NCBI RefSeq assembly: GCF_012524115.1
Contig: NZ_JAAZWB010000089.1
Location: 1-64,000, forward strand
Source: Bacillus sp. RO1
Lineage (GTDB): Bacteria > Bacillota > Bacilli > Bacillales > Bacillaceae_I
Length of the DNA stretch: 64,000 bases
Direction: 5' to 3'
Shown: piece after piece, positions 52,010 through 60,505 of the stretch
Layout of the letters: each line of letters opens with the position of its first letter
Numbering within the stretch: position 1 is the stretch's first letter
The notes under the pieces: model-generated
The model's input: the letters and a program-made list of their open reading frames with translations, nothing else
Database searches by the model: none
What the model was told of the DNA's origin: nothing
Program-made: the position numbers and the translations under genes

Positions 52010-52935
52010 AAGTAGAATTAGCATCTCTTCTTGAGAAATATGAGGAAAGAATACTAGGTCAACATTTGAATTTGAAACTTTTACTTTCTTCCGTACTGGC
52101 AGGCGGCCACGTTTTATTAGAAGGGGTGCCGGGCACCGGGAAAACCCAAATGGTTCGAACTCTTGCCAGCCTGTTGGGCGGTAAATTCAATCGAATTCAA
52201 TTTACCCCAGACCTTTTACCAAGTGATATTACAGGAAGTTCCATTTACAATATGAAAGAAGGCAACTTTGAAACATTGAAGGGACCTATTTTCAGTAACA
52301 TTCTTCTTGCAGATGAGATTAATAGGACCCCTGCAAAAACGCAGGCTGCCCTCCTTGAGGCGATGGAAGAGAAACAGGTTACAATTCATGGCGAGACTTT
52401 TCCTTTGGCTGATGTGTTTTTTGTGGTAGCCACTCAAAATCCAATTGAATTTGAAGGAACATATCCGCTACCGGAAGCACAGCAAGACCGCTTTCTTTTC
52501 AAGCTACGTATTGATTTTCCTAGCCTGGAAGAAGAAACGGCAGTGCTGAAACAAGTACTGGAAAATAAATTTACTCAATCAGATACCAAGCCAGTATTAG
52601 ATATGGAAACGTTTCTAAACATTAGAAAAGAGATTCAGCAAGTTACCCTAAGTGAAAGTATCCTAGAATATGTTATGCAAATTGTCCGTAACACTCGTGA
52701 GTCGGATGCTATCAGGTTCGGAGCGAGCACTCGTGCAGGTATTTCCATTGGAAAAGCAGCACAGGCATGGGCTTACTTGAGCAACCGTAACTATGTAACT
52801 CCTGATGATATTAAAATGGTGACAAAACCCGCGCTTCGTCACCGGATTCAATTATCTCCTCATACGGAATTGGAGGGAGCGACTGTTGAACAAATCATTG
52901 AAGAACTTGTGGGGTCGATTCCTGTTCCGAGATAA
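52006..52935 (+). CDS. MoxR-family AAA+ ATPase
   Basis: A 309-residue AAA+ protein. Walker A EGVPGTGKTQ (about 40-48), Walker B LLADEINRTPAKTQAALLEA (about 102-121), and sensor ATQNPIEFEGTYPLPEAQQDRF (in two parts, about 142-163) are typical of MoxR/RavA-clade chaperones. They work with von Willebrand-like DUF58 partners to activate membrane or secreted proteins. The frame is open further upstream inside the DUF4350 gene, but ATG 52006 follows GGTGGAAGAGGG and overlaps that stop codon. Confidence 0.92.
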   Translation: MKVELASLLEKYEERILGQHLNLKLLLSSVLAGGHVLLEGVPGTGKTQMVRTLASLLGGKFNRIQFTPDLLPSDITGSSIYNMKEGNFETLKGPIFSNILLADEINRTPAKTQAALLEAMEEKQVTIHGETFPLADVFFVVATQNPIEFEGTYPLPEAQQDRFLFKLRIDFPSLEEETAVLKQVLENKFTQSDTKPVLDMETFLNIRKEIQQVTLSESILEYVMQIVRNTRESDAIRFGASTRAGISIGKAAQAWAYLSNRNYVTPDDIKMVTKPALRHRIQLSPHTELEGATVEQIIEELVGSIPVPR

Positions 52936-54247
52936 AGGGATTCTTCCAACTAGTAGACTAGTTCTCTTACTTTCTATACTTTCTATGACTTTTATTCTAT
53001 TGAGTCTTTTTGTAAACGTTTCTTGGCCGATTATCTTCCTATTAAATGTATTTTTTATTCTTTTTAGTTTGGTGGATCTTGTATTTATACCAAATAAAAA
53101 AGCACTCAGTATGACGAGAATTATTCCTATCGAGATGGAAAGAGGAATTAGTTATCACGTTAACATAGTGGTAGAGAATCCAACAGAATATGATATGAGG
53201 GTTGAAATAAAAGATGGTATTCCTCAGTCCTTTTCTCGGCCGTTTCCTATTACCGGAATGGTAGAAAAAAACACTAAAAAACAATTTACCTATCACACCA
53301 CTGCGCCTGTTAGAGGTGAGTATCTTGTTTCACATCTGTATTTACGATATCAAAGTAGGATTGGTCTTTGGCAAAAGCAAATGAACTTTGCAAAGAAAGA
53401 TACGATAAAAGTCATTCCGGATATGACGGAAACTAAACAGTACTTGGAAAATGCCCAGAAATTTTTGATTCATGAAGGAGTAACCATTAGAAAGCAGAAA
53501 AGCGGCGTTGGGGAATTTTCTAAAATACGTTCTTACGGAGTGGGGGATGATCCAAGGAAAATAAACTGGCGCCAAACGGCTAAATTACAGGAAGTCATGA
53601 CAAATGAGTATGAACCAGAGCACGGTAAATACATCACTATACTTATCGATTGTGGAAGAATGATGGGGGCAGAACTAAAAAAGGGAAACCGTTTGGAGCG
53701 GTCATTAGAAGCAGCCATGACGGTTGCTGCAGCAGCATTGCAAAAAGGAGATTATGTCGCGGTACTTGCTTTTTCTAAAAAGGTAAAGGCATATATCCCG
53801 CCTGCAAAAGGGTTGCCTCATTTGCAAACAATCCTGAAGACCATTTATAACATTCAGGTTGATGCAGCAGAATCCAATTATGCAGAAGTATTTCAATATT
53901 TACAGCTTGTTCAAAAGAAGCGAAGCCTTATCCTTTTATTCAGTGATGTTAAAACATTTTTGCATGAGGAAAGTGCCTTGATTTACTTAAAGCGGGTAAG
54001 ACAAAGGCATCTCTTTTTCATGATTGGGGTAGAAGACGAGATATTGAAGAAAAGAGCAGGGGCTCCTGTTACCTCTTTAGAAGAGACGATGATCAAAGGT
54101 GTCGCACAGCAACAACTATTAACGAAGAAACGAGAAAAAGCCAAATGGGAAAAACAAGGCCTCCTGATGATGGAAGCCCGTGAAGAACGGCTTGCAACAA
54201 CCGCTGTATCCCATTATATCGATACCATGAACAGAGGATTATTGTAA
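52886..54247 (+). CDS. DUF58 domain protein, partner of MoxR
   Basis: A 453-residue protein. Two N-terminal membrane helices (about 22-65) precede a beta-rich region and the DUF58 block SYGVGDDPRKINWRQTAK (about 215-232). A von Willebrand A-like domain follows with a partial metal site (IDCGRMMG, about 255; LFSDVKTF, about 353). Overlaps the end of the moxR gene by 50 bp, with TTG start after GGAGGGAGC. Its 3' end overlaps the convergent SpoIIM-like gene by nine bases. Confidence 0.88.
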   Translation: MNKSLKNLWGRFLFRDKGILPTSRLVLLLSILSMTFILLSLFVNVSWPIIFLLNVFFILFSLVDLVFIPNKKALSMTRIIPIEMERGISYHVNIVVENPTEYDMRVEIKDGIPQSFSRPFPITGMVEKNTKKQFTYHTTAPVRGEYLVSHLYLRYQSRIGLWQKQMNFAKKDTIKVIPDMTETKQYLENAQKFLIHEGVTIRKQKSGVGEFSKIRSYGVGDDPRKINWRQTAKLQEVMTNEYEPEHGKYITILIDCGRMMGAELKKGNRLERSLEAAMTVAAAALQKGDYVAVLAFSKKVKAYIPPAKGLPHLQTILKTIYNIQVDAAESNYAEVFQYLQLVQKKRSLILLFSDVKTFLHEESALIYLKRVRQRHLFFMIGVEDEILKKRAGAPVTSLEETMIKGVAQQQLLTKKREKAKWEKQGLLMMEAREERLATTAVSHYIDTMNRGLL

Positions 54248-55201
54248 CTGGGTTTTACGAAGCTTAAGACTACCTATAGTAACATAAAGTATTAATCCCA
54301 TAACAGTCAGTCCAGCAACCAAATATTTGGCTTCCAACGATATGGCAGCAGGGGTAATGAATCCTTCAATTATCCCTGCTATGATAAACAACGGAATCGT
54401 TCCAAGTAACAATTGCAAAGATCGTTTAGCATTCCACTTCAACTGATAGCCTCGCGAATATTCACCAGGTACAAAAAGCTTGTACCCCATTAGTAAACCA
54501 GCGCCGCCGGCAATGAAAATCGCTGTCAGTTCAATCATCCCATGTGGAACAATATAAGCCCAAAACTCGTATGTTTTATCATAATGCCAAAACAGGGCAG
54601 AGATCGCGCCTACAATAATTCCATTGTAGATTAATACATAGACTGTCAACAATCCAAAGGTTATCCCGCCGGCAAATGCAAGGATGGCAACTTGAATATT
54701 ATTGGTCAAAATACTTGCTGACATAACAGGGGCATCCACCCTTCCGTCACTGTCACCAAGTTTTTCAGGATCAAAGTTTTGTGCCATGTCTCCTGGTAGG
54801 ATGGAGTACAAATAGAGTGGATCATACAGGACGGCAAAATAACTTCCAAGTCCCCCAATCGTAAAAAGAAGCAAAGCTACCAAGACAAACTTCCATTGTT
54901 CGAAAAGCAATCCAATAAACTTATGGCCCAAAAAGTCGCTTGCTTGCTTCCAACTCGTTATCTGATCTTTGTATAAAAGATTATGAGACTTGGATACAAG
55001 GCCATTCAGGTAAAATGTGACTTCTTCTTCTGGAAAATAAGTTTGACTATAAGATAAATGTTGTGCGGCCTTTTGGTAAAGACTGTGAAACCGCTCGAGG
55101 TTCTTTCCGGTAATATTCTTTCGCTTATGTAAATCAGATGCTAGTTTTTCTAGCTCCTTCCATTGGCCGCGGTGTTGTTTAATAAATTGTTTGACATTCA
55201 T
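54239..55201 (-). CDS. SpoIIM superfamily membrane protein
   Basis: A 320-residue protein. The N-terminal cytoplasmic helical part covers about 1-100 (FIKQHRGQWKELEKLASDLH), then come six or so membrane helices with the SpoIIM-type ILTNNIQVAILAFAGGITFG (about 165-184) and WAYIVPHGMIELTAIFIAGG (about 215). In sporulation, SpoIIM joins the SpoIID/SpoIIP peptidoglycan complex. This longer paralogue instead belongs with MoxR/DUF58/RDD genes in many genomes. It diverges from the RDD gene; ATG after CGAGGTG. Confidence 0.85.
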   Translation of the reverse strand: MNVKQFIKQHRGQWKELEKLASDLHKRKNITGKNLERFHSLYQKAAQHLSYSQTYFPEEEVTFYLNGLVSKSHNLLYKDQITSWKQASDFLGHKFIGLLFEQWKFVLVALLLFTIGGLGSYFAVLYDPLYLYSILPGDMAQNFDPEKLGDSDGRVDAPVMSASILTNNIQVAILAFAGGITFGLLTVYVLIYNGIIVGAISALFWHYDKTYEFWAYIVPHGMIELTAIFIAGGAGLLMGYKLFVPGEYSRGYQLKWNAKRSLQLLLGTIPLFIIAGIIEGFITPAAISLEAKYLVAGLTVMGLILYVTIGSLKLRKTQLQ

Positions 55202-55309
55202 CTTTTACACCTCGTGTCTCATTTTCACCTATCTTCTATATTATAGTAATATTATAGATAAATAGAAACACCCTAAAGTAAAATTTATCCATAGAAAGTG
55301 GGAATCACC

Positions 55310-56113
55310 TTGAAGACTGAACAAGTGGATATTAAAACTCCCGAATATGTTTCTTTACAGTTTCACGCTGCAGGCTTAGGCAGCCGTGCAGCAGCCTTTA
55401 TTCTTGATACAATCTTGTTGGTTATAATTAATATTTTAATTGTTATTGCACTAATTTTCGGATTGAATGCAAGTATATTTGAGTACGTTGAAACAGACAT
55501 TCCGTCTTATATGTTTGCAGGAGTCCTTATATTAATGTTTTTACTAAATTGGGGCTATTATGTCGTGTTTGAGTACTTTACAGGTGGTCGAACATTAGGG
55601 AAAAAGATGGTTGGAATACGTGTCATTCAAGAAAATGGGCACAGCATCACCTTGCTTGCTAGCATCATTCGTAATTTCCTTCGAATCATCGATATTTTGC
55701 CAGCAAACTACCTTGTGGGGATGCTGATGATCTTTTTTCACTCCAAGCATAAGCGATTAGGGGATCTTGTTGCAGGTACCATTGTTGTGCATGAAAGAAG
55801 GGGAAAGAAGAAAAAGAAAGTTTCCAAGCTGGATAAACGTATTGCTGAAAAAGGACTTAGTTCGGAAGGCGGCCTTGTAGAAGAATGGGCGTTGAAGTCC
55901 CTTGGAGCTAAAGAGTGGAAGCTTTTGAAGACTTACGCAGAGCGATTGGAAACTTTAAATGCTGATGACCGCATCGTTATGACTCGAAAAATGGCTGATA
56001 TCTTGTTTCCGAAATTAGGGCTAGACCCGTCTAGTAAGCATTATGATGAGTTAGAGGATATGCTGCTAGTACTGTATTTGCAGATGAAGGAAGAGTGGGA
56101 GTATGAGTTGTAG
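55310..56113 (+). CDS. RDD family membrane protein
   Basis: A 267-residue protein. The RDD domain covers about 10-165: GSRAAAFILDTILLVIIN (Arg-Asp signature), three membrane helices, FTGGRTLGKKMVGIRVIQ, and SKHKRLGDLVAGTIVV. A cytoplasmic helical extension of about 95 residues follows. Divergent partner of the SpoIIM-like gene. The frame opens at GTG 55298, but no ribosome binding site precedes it. TTG 55310, after GTGGGA, gives the usual N terminus. Start uncertain. Confidence 0.85.
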   Translation: MKTEQVDIKTPEYVSLQFHAAGLGSRAAAFILDTILLVIINILIVIALIFGLNASIFEYVETDIPSYMFAGVLILMFLLNWGYYVVFEYFTGGRTLGKKMVGIRVIQENGHSITLLASIIRNFLRIIDILPANYLVGMLMIFFHSKHKRLGDLVAGTIVVHERRGKKKKKVSKLDKRIAEKGLSSEGGLVEEWALKSLGAKEWKLLKTYAERLETLNADDRIVMTRKMADILFPKLGLDPSSKHYDELEDMLLVLYLQMKEEWEYEL

Positions 56114-56190
56114 ACGGGGGGCAGGATTTGCAATATAGGAGTGGCAATTGCATAGGAGATGGGAAATTAGCGGTTTAGATTTTGACCGGG

Positions 56191-56272
56191 GGCTTTTCCT
56201 TTTGGACTTGAGGGATGATGGTTTCCGGCTTTTCCTTTTGGACTTGAGGGATGATGGTTTCCGGCTTTGACT
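56191..56272. repeat. 36-bp tandem duplication
   Basis: Two exact 36-bp copies starting GGCTTTTCCTTTTGG at 56191 and 56227, then a partial third (GGCTTTGACTT). Non-coding, just after the RDD gene. Confidence 0.85.
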
Positions 56273-56326
56273 TTGGGGCGAGGAATAGCATGAGGCAGGT
56301 GGGCGGATTTTACCTATTATTGGGAT

Positions 56327-56456
56327 TCGCCCGATTAATTGCTATTTTCGCCCGTAAAGTTGAATTATCGCCCGTAAATCCTAAAAATCGCCCGATTACT
56401 CTGATTATCGCCCGTATTTTTTAAAAATCGCCCGTAAATTGAAATTTTCGCCCGAT
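56327..56456. repeat. phased short-motif array C (TCGCCCG every 20-21 bp)
   Basis: TCGCCCG starts at 56327, 56348, 56368, 56388, 56408, 56428 and 56448: intervals 21, 20, 20, 20, 20, 20. Each is followed by TAAA, TATT or ATT, and the spacers are AT-rich and not conserved. The 20-bp step breaks any reading frame, so the array is non-coding. Same design as arrays A and B with an unrelated motif. Confidence 0.9.
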
Positions 56457-56538
56457 TCCAAAAAACCACTCAATTTCGAGCGACATTCCACTGTGTAAGT
56501 GGTATAATTTACAAATAAATTAGCATCGGAGGTTAAAA

Positions 56539-57555
56539 ATGATAGTAAAAGAGAGAGAGTACCCTGTTAATATACTATTTTTGCAGGCTATTGAGAGACG
56601 CCTTGATGAAGATCACCCCTCGATGCCGCGAGTAAAGGAATTGATAGCCAAACAATTTAAAGGCTATAAAGGCGAAAGTGCCATTAACTACCCCCTTAGC
56701 ATCCTTCCTAATCAAGACTATCACATTCTCCATTCCGTCAGTTTACAATTCCAGAATCAAAACTTCCATATTGATACGTTACTCCTTTCGGCTAACTTTA
56801 TATCCCTATTAGAAGTGAAAAATATGGGTGGGACCATTTATTTTGACAGGAAATTCAATCAGCTGACTCAGACGTATATGGGCAATGTGAAAAATTATCA
56901 GTGTCCGATTACACAGGTCAGTAATCAAGAAAGGCTGCTCAAGCAATGGATTGAACAGTTTGATTTCCCTCGAATCCCACTTAACTCTTTCGTCGTCATC
57001 TCGAATCCTTCTTGCATTATTCAAGTCGATCCCGGAGATAAATCAACAAACCAAAAGGTCATTCATGGTCATTTTCTCCCGACAAAAATCGAACAACAAC
57101 AAACAATCTCCAATAAACAGATTCTTTCCACTAAAGAAATTCATAACCTTGCTCGCGCCATTATTAAGCACCATAAAGTTAAACCAACCCTCACTTTAAA
57201 ACAGGTAAACATTAAGCCAAATGAACTTTTATTAGGTGTACAATGTTCAAGCTGCCTGGCTATTCCTATGTATAGGACTCATACTTTTTGGTGTTGTCCT
57301 AAGTGCTACAATAAATCAAAAGACGCACACATACCGGCGTTAAGAGATTATTGTTTATTATTTAACGAGACCATTTCCAATAAAGAGGCTAGAGAGTTCC
57401 TATGTGTACCCTCTACTAATGTAATGAAAAGAATCCTGACTTCCATGGGACTTCAAACTGTTGGAAACACCAGGTCGATAAAATATAACCTATGTCCACT
57501 CATCAATTTGACATCTTCATCCAACCACGATATAATTATCTCGAATTCAAGATAA
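56539..57555 (+). CDS. NERD domain protein with zinc-ribbon and helix-turn-helix-like C terminus
   Basis: A 338-residue protein. A nuclease-related (NERD) domain covers about 45-160 with the endonuclease-like core HIDTLLLSANFISLLEVKNM (Asp about 76, ExK about 91-93). A four-cysteine zinc ribbon follows (CSSC about 235, CCPKC about 254-258), then a C-terminal segment, ISNKEAREFLCVPSTNVMKR, that looks like a helix-turn-helix. NERD proteins are predicted nucleases of unknown target. The promoter of the next gene is embedded in its last 16 codons. RBS CGGAGG. Confidence 0.82.
   Translation: MIVKEREYPVNILFLQAIERRLDEDHPSMPRVKELIAKQFKGYKGESAINYPLSILPNQDYHILHSVSLQFQNQNFHIDTLLLSANFISLLEVKNMGGTIYFDRKFNQLTQTYMGNVKNYQCPITQVSNQERLLKQWIEQFDFPRIPLNSFVVISNPSCIIQVDPGDKSTNQKVIHGHFLPTKIEQQQTISNKQILSTKEIHNLARAIIKHHKVKPTLTLKQVNIKPNELLLGVQCSSCLAIPMYRTHTFWCCPKCYNKSKDAHIPALRDYCLLFNETISNKEAREFLCVPSTNVMKRILTSMGLQTVGNTRSIKYNLCPLINLTSSSNHDIIISNSR
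57508..57536 (+). promoter_or_regulatory. consensus sigma-A promoter of the ring-cleaving dioxygenase, inside the NERD gene
   Basis: TTGACA (57508-57513), spacer of exactly 17 bp, TATAAT (57531-57536), all within the NERD coding sequence. Confidence 0.92.
57537..57554 (+). promoter_or_regulatory. MhqR-type operator
   Basis: TATCTCGAATTCAAGATA, a near-perfect 18-bp palindrome directly after the -10. It matches the MhqR box of quinone-responsive Bacillus genes as I recall it, and the site before the YceI gene. Confidence 0.82.
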
Positions 57556-57594
57556 ATATCACAATAACATTTCAATAAAAAAGGGGAGATCCTT

Positions 57595-58575
57595 ATGATA
57601 AACGGATTAAAAGGGATTCATCACGTAACGGCGATAACCAGCAGTGCAGAAAAGAACTACGAATTTTTCACATATGTACTAGGCATGAGGCTTGTTAAGA
57701 AGACAGTCAATCAAGACGATATCCAAACATACCACCTGTTTTTTGCGGATGATACAGGAAGCCCGGGAACAGATATGACATTCTTTGATTTTCCAGGCAT
57801 TCCAAAAGGAAGCCACGGAACAAATGAAATTTTCAGAACTGGCTTCAGAGTACCATCCGACAACGCATTAACTTATTGGGTAGATCGTTTTAACCGCCTA
57901 AACGTAAAGCATGAAGGCATCAAGGATCAGTTTGGGACAAAGACCCTGTCATTTGTAGATTTTGATGACCAACAGTATCAGCTAGTATCCGATGAAAATA
58001 ATAAAGGGGTGGAGCCGGGCACGCCATGGCAGAAGGGGCCGATTCCTTTAGAATATGCCATCACGGGACTAGGACCTCTCCACATTCGTGTTGCAAATTT
58101 TGACTTTTTTAAGGAAGTATTAGAGAAAGTCTTACTCTTCAAAGAAATTGACCAAAATGGAGACACATATTTATTTGAGGTAGGAGAAGGAGGCAATGGT
58201 GCCCGACTAGTTGTTGAACATAACGATACACTTCCTCAAGCGCAGCAAGGATTCGGCACGGTACATCATGCCGCATTCCGAGTAGACAATCGAGCTGTCA
58301 TTGATGAATGGGATGCAAGATTGAAAGGGTTTGGCTTTAACACATCAGGACATGTGGACCGTTATTTCTTTGAATCCTTATATGCACGAGTTGCGCCTCA
58401 GATTTTATTTGAGTTCGCAACGGACGGCCCAGGATTCATGGGGGATGAGCCATATGAAACGTTAGGAGAGAAACTCTCTTTGCCTCCGTTCCTTGAACCA
58501 AAACGCGAGCAAATTGAAAAGCTTGTGAGACCAATTGATACTGTAAGAAGTACAAAAGAATTTACAAAAGAATGA
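57595..58575 (+). CDS. ring-cleaving dioxygenase of the MhqA/MhqO type
   Basis: A 326-residue type I extradiol dioxygenase with two VOC modules. GIHHVTAITSSAEKNYEFFT (about 6-25) supplies the first His, VHHAAFRVDN (about 222) the second and ILFEFATDGPGFM (about 264) the Glu ligand. B. subtilis has three such paralogues in the MhqR regulon that detoxify hydroquinones. The perfect promoter followed by an MhqR-type operator supports the same role here. RBS GGGGAGA; strong terminator. Confidence 0.92.
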   Translation: MINGLKGIHHVTAITSSAEKNYEFFTYVLGMRLVKKTVNQDDIQTYHLFFADDTGSPGTDMTFFDFPGIPKGSHGTNEIFRTGFRVPSDNALTYWVDRFNRLNVKHEGIKDQFGTKTLSFVDFDDQQYQLVSDENNKGVEPGTPWQKGPIPLEYAITGLGPLHIRVANFDFFKEVLEKVLLFKEIDQNGDTYLFEVGEGGNGARLVVEHNDTLPQAQQGFGTVHHAAFRVDNRAVIDEWDARLKGFGFNTSGHVDRYFFESLYARVAPQILFEFATDGPGFMGDEPYETLGEKLSLPPFLEPKREQIEKLVRPIDTVRSTKEFTKE

Positions 58576-58583
58576 TCATTGAT

Positions 58584-58619
58584 AAAGCCTGTTTCTTTTT
58601 TGAAGAAACAGGCTTTTTA
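58584..58619 (+). terminator. dioxygenase terminator
   Basis: Fourteen-bp stem AAAGCCTGTTTCTT / AAGAAACAGGCTTT and T-run. Confidence 0.9.
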
Positions 58620-58709
58620 TATGTTCTAAATTAAACCAACCCTTACAACGTACATTCCCAGTCAGAATGAATAGGATAATTTAATGAATTTTAAGAAGGA
58701 GATGAAGGA

Positions 58710-59252
58710 ATGTATTATCCAACAAATAATTATCCATACCCTTATGCTACAAATCCGTATGCATACAATTATGTTAGGAACAGTTACTGGGCACATCCAG
58801 CTATGTATAATGCTTATTATTTGAACAACAACTTTAGGGCTATTCAGTTAACAGACTATGGTCCAAACCCATTTGTTACAGACATCAACCAGGCTACTTT
58901 ACAAAACAATACGTTTCGAACTGCATTATGGACCGGAACACAATTCCAAATAACATTGATGAGCTTAAATCCAGGAGAAGATATCGGATTAGAAATGCAC
59001 CCAGATGTTGATCAATTTCTCCGTCTAGAACAGGGGCAAGGGATTGTGCAGATGGGCGATGATAAAAATAATCTTAATTTTGAAAGAATGGTTGCAGACG
59101 ATTATGCGATAGTGATCCCGGCAGGTACTTGGCATAACCTGACCAATACAGGAAGTACTCCTTTAAAGTTATATTCGATTTATGCTCCTCCAAATCACCC
59201 TTTTGGTACGGTTCATCCCAACAAAGCGGATGCGGAGGCTGCTGAAGAATAG
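58710..59252 (+). CDS. cupin domain protein with Tyr/Asn-rich N terminus
   Basis: A 180-residue protein. Residues 1-45 are rich in Tyr, Asn and Pro (YYPTNNYPYPYATNPYAYN), like spore-coat proteins. A single cupin follows (about 70-165) with GEDIGLEMHPDVDQFLRLEQ and IPAGTWHNLTNTG holding likely metal-binding His/Glu. Related cupins are common in Bacillus with unknown substrates. A coat or spore association is inference from the N-terminal composition. RBS AAGGAGATG. Confidence 0.8.
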   Translation: MYYPTNNYPYPYATNPYAYNYVRNSYWAHPAMYNAYYLNNNFRAIQLTDYGPNPFVTDINQATLQNNTFRTALWTGTQFQITLMSLNPGEDIGLEMHPDVDQFLRLEQGQGIVQMGDDKNNLNFERMVADDYAIVIPAGTWHNLTNTGSTPLKLYSIYAPPNHPFGTVHPNKADAEAAEE

Positions 59253-59276
59253 GGTTCCTAAAGCAAGGTATGTAGA

Positions 59277-59313
59277 GGAAAACAGTACTATCGTATTAAT
59301 AGTGCTGTTTTCC
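59277..59313. terminator. hairpin terminator after the cupin gene
   Basis: Fifteen-pair stem GGAAAACAGTACTAT / ATAGTGCTGTTTTCC (one G.T); short T-runs on both strands serve convergent genes. Confidence 0.75.
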
Positions 59314-59350
59314 ATGCATAACCTGAAAGACAGTGACTGAAAACCTTTAA

Positions 59351-59497
59351 TCAATCAACGTCATTCAGATCATCCAAACGGCGGGCTACTCTTTTGATTA
59401 CTTTCTTTGCCATTTTTGTTCGTCTTTCCAAGTAATCTTCGCCCTCTTCAACTAGAACTTCGCCTAATCTTGTGATATAACGGTAACAACGCAACAT
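59351..59497 (-). CDS. 48-residue charged hypothetical protein
   Basis: ATG at 59497 follows AAAGGGGGTGACTAC. The product starts MLRCYRYITRLGEVLVEEGE and ends RRLDDLNDVD. It is highly charged and helical, with alternating acidic and basic blocks (EEGEDYLERRTK, AKKVIKRVARR). Strong start site and downstream hairpin support expression. No family recognised. Confidence 0.65.
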   Translation of the reverse strand: MLRCYRYITRLGEVLVEEGEDYLERRTKMAKKVIKRVARRLDDLNDVD

Positions 59498-59607
59498 GTA
59501 GTCACCCCCTTTGTTTCTATCATATGAGAGTTGATAGAATCGGACAGGGTATATACCTTTTTTCTATGAATTTTTTTAAAAATCTATTAAAACGAAAAAA
59601 TGATTTG

Positions 59608-60480
59608 CTAGTAAGCACCGAAGAATACTATCTTCAACAACACTCCGTAAATGATTGCAAATAGGAAGGACGTGAGTGTCCCCAACAAAAAATACTCCGC
59701 CCAATCGCGGTCATCCATTTGTTTGAAACGAGTAAGTGATTTGGCTGCAACAATGAATCCAACTGCAGAAAAAGAACCCATCAATATTAATGCCACTACT
59801 AATAATCTTTCTAGATATCCAATAACTTTTCCCCGCGATAAATCCTGGTGTTTCATCACCATATATGTATATTCCTCTGACATATTTTTTTCGCTATTAG
59901 GACTGACGGCAAGATCTTTCAATGTGTATTTTCCTTCAAAAAGGGAAATATGTTTAGTTAGTGAACCAAGCATGATTCTTATAAGATGGCCTGTTACGGT
60001 TGTACATAGTATTAACATAATTATTAAAAACAAAAGTCCATCAAGCAATCCAATATCTGGTCGTAAGCCTTCCTTTAAGTTGGATAACAATAAAAAGGTA
60101 TTGAATGTAGACTTTAAATCTACTTGTAAAGTAAAATAACAGACTGACAAAATAGTAATCACATGCAATAGTTGATCTACGATAAATAACCCAAGATTCC
60201 AGGCATTTTTCTGTACTAAATAATCTGTTTTTTCCTGGAAGAAAATCTTTAAGTAATCAATGCCCCCGTGTATGCCCACTAATAGGATTGTGGCCAACAC
60301 GACCTCTATAATTAAATCATTTCCTTGATAAAAATAAATAAGGAGGAGAGTAATAAACATGATAGCAGCATGGTGAAATAAATGGAGCTTTAAGAACTTT
60401 CGTTTTTCCTTCACCATGTGCTCTGTCTGAAAATAAAAATCGGCTATTAAATGGGCTAAGATAAGGGAAAGGATTATCAT
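59608..60480 (-). CDS. DUF3307 membrane protein
   Basis: A 290-residue integral membrane protein. The DUF3307 domain is at the N terminus: AHLIADFYFQTEHMVKEKRK (about 9-28), LHLFHHAAIMF and VGIHGGIDYLK. Further helices and a cytoplasmic loop (about 185-215) follow. Function unknown. It lies 25 bp after the SatD-like gene on the same strand, a pairing seen in other Firmicutes. Confidence 0.85.
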   Translation of the reverse strand: MIILSLILAHLIADFYFQTEHMVKEKRKFLKLHLFHHAAIMFITLLLIYFYQGNDLIIEVVLATILLVGIHGGIDYLKIFFQEKTDYLVQKNAWNLGLFIVDQLLHVITILSVCYFTLQVDLKSTFNTFLLLSNLKEGLRPDIGLLDGLLFLIIMLILCTTVTGHLIRIMLGSLTKHISLFEGKYTLKDLAVSPNSEKNMSEEYTYMVMKHQDLSRGKVIGYLERLLVVALILMGSFSAVGFIVAAKSLTRFKQMDDRDWAEYFLLGTLTSFLFAIIYGVLLKIVFFGAY

Positions 60481-60505
60481 TTCAAACGCTCCTTGCTATA
60501 GATAA

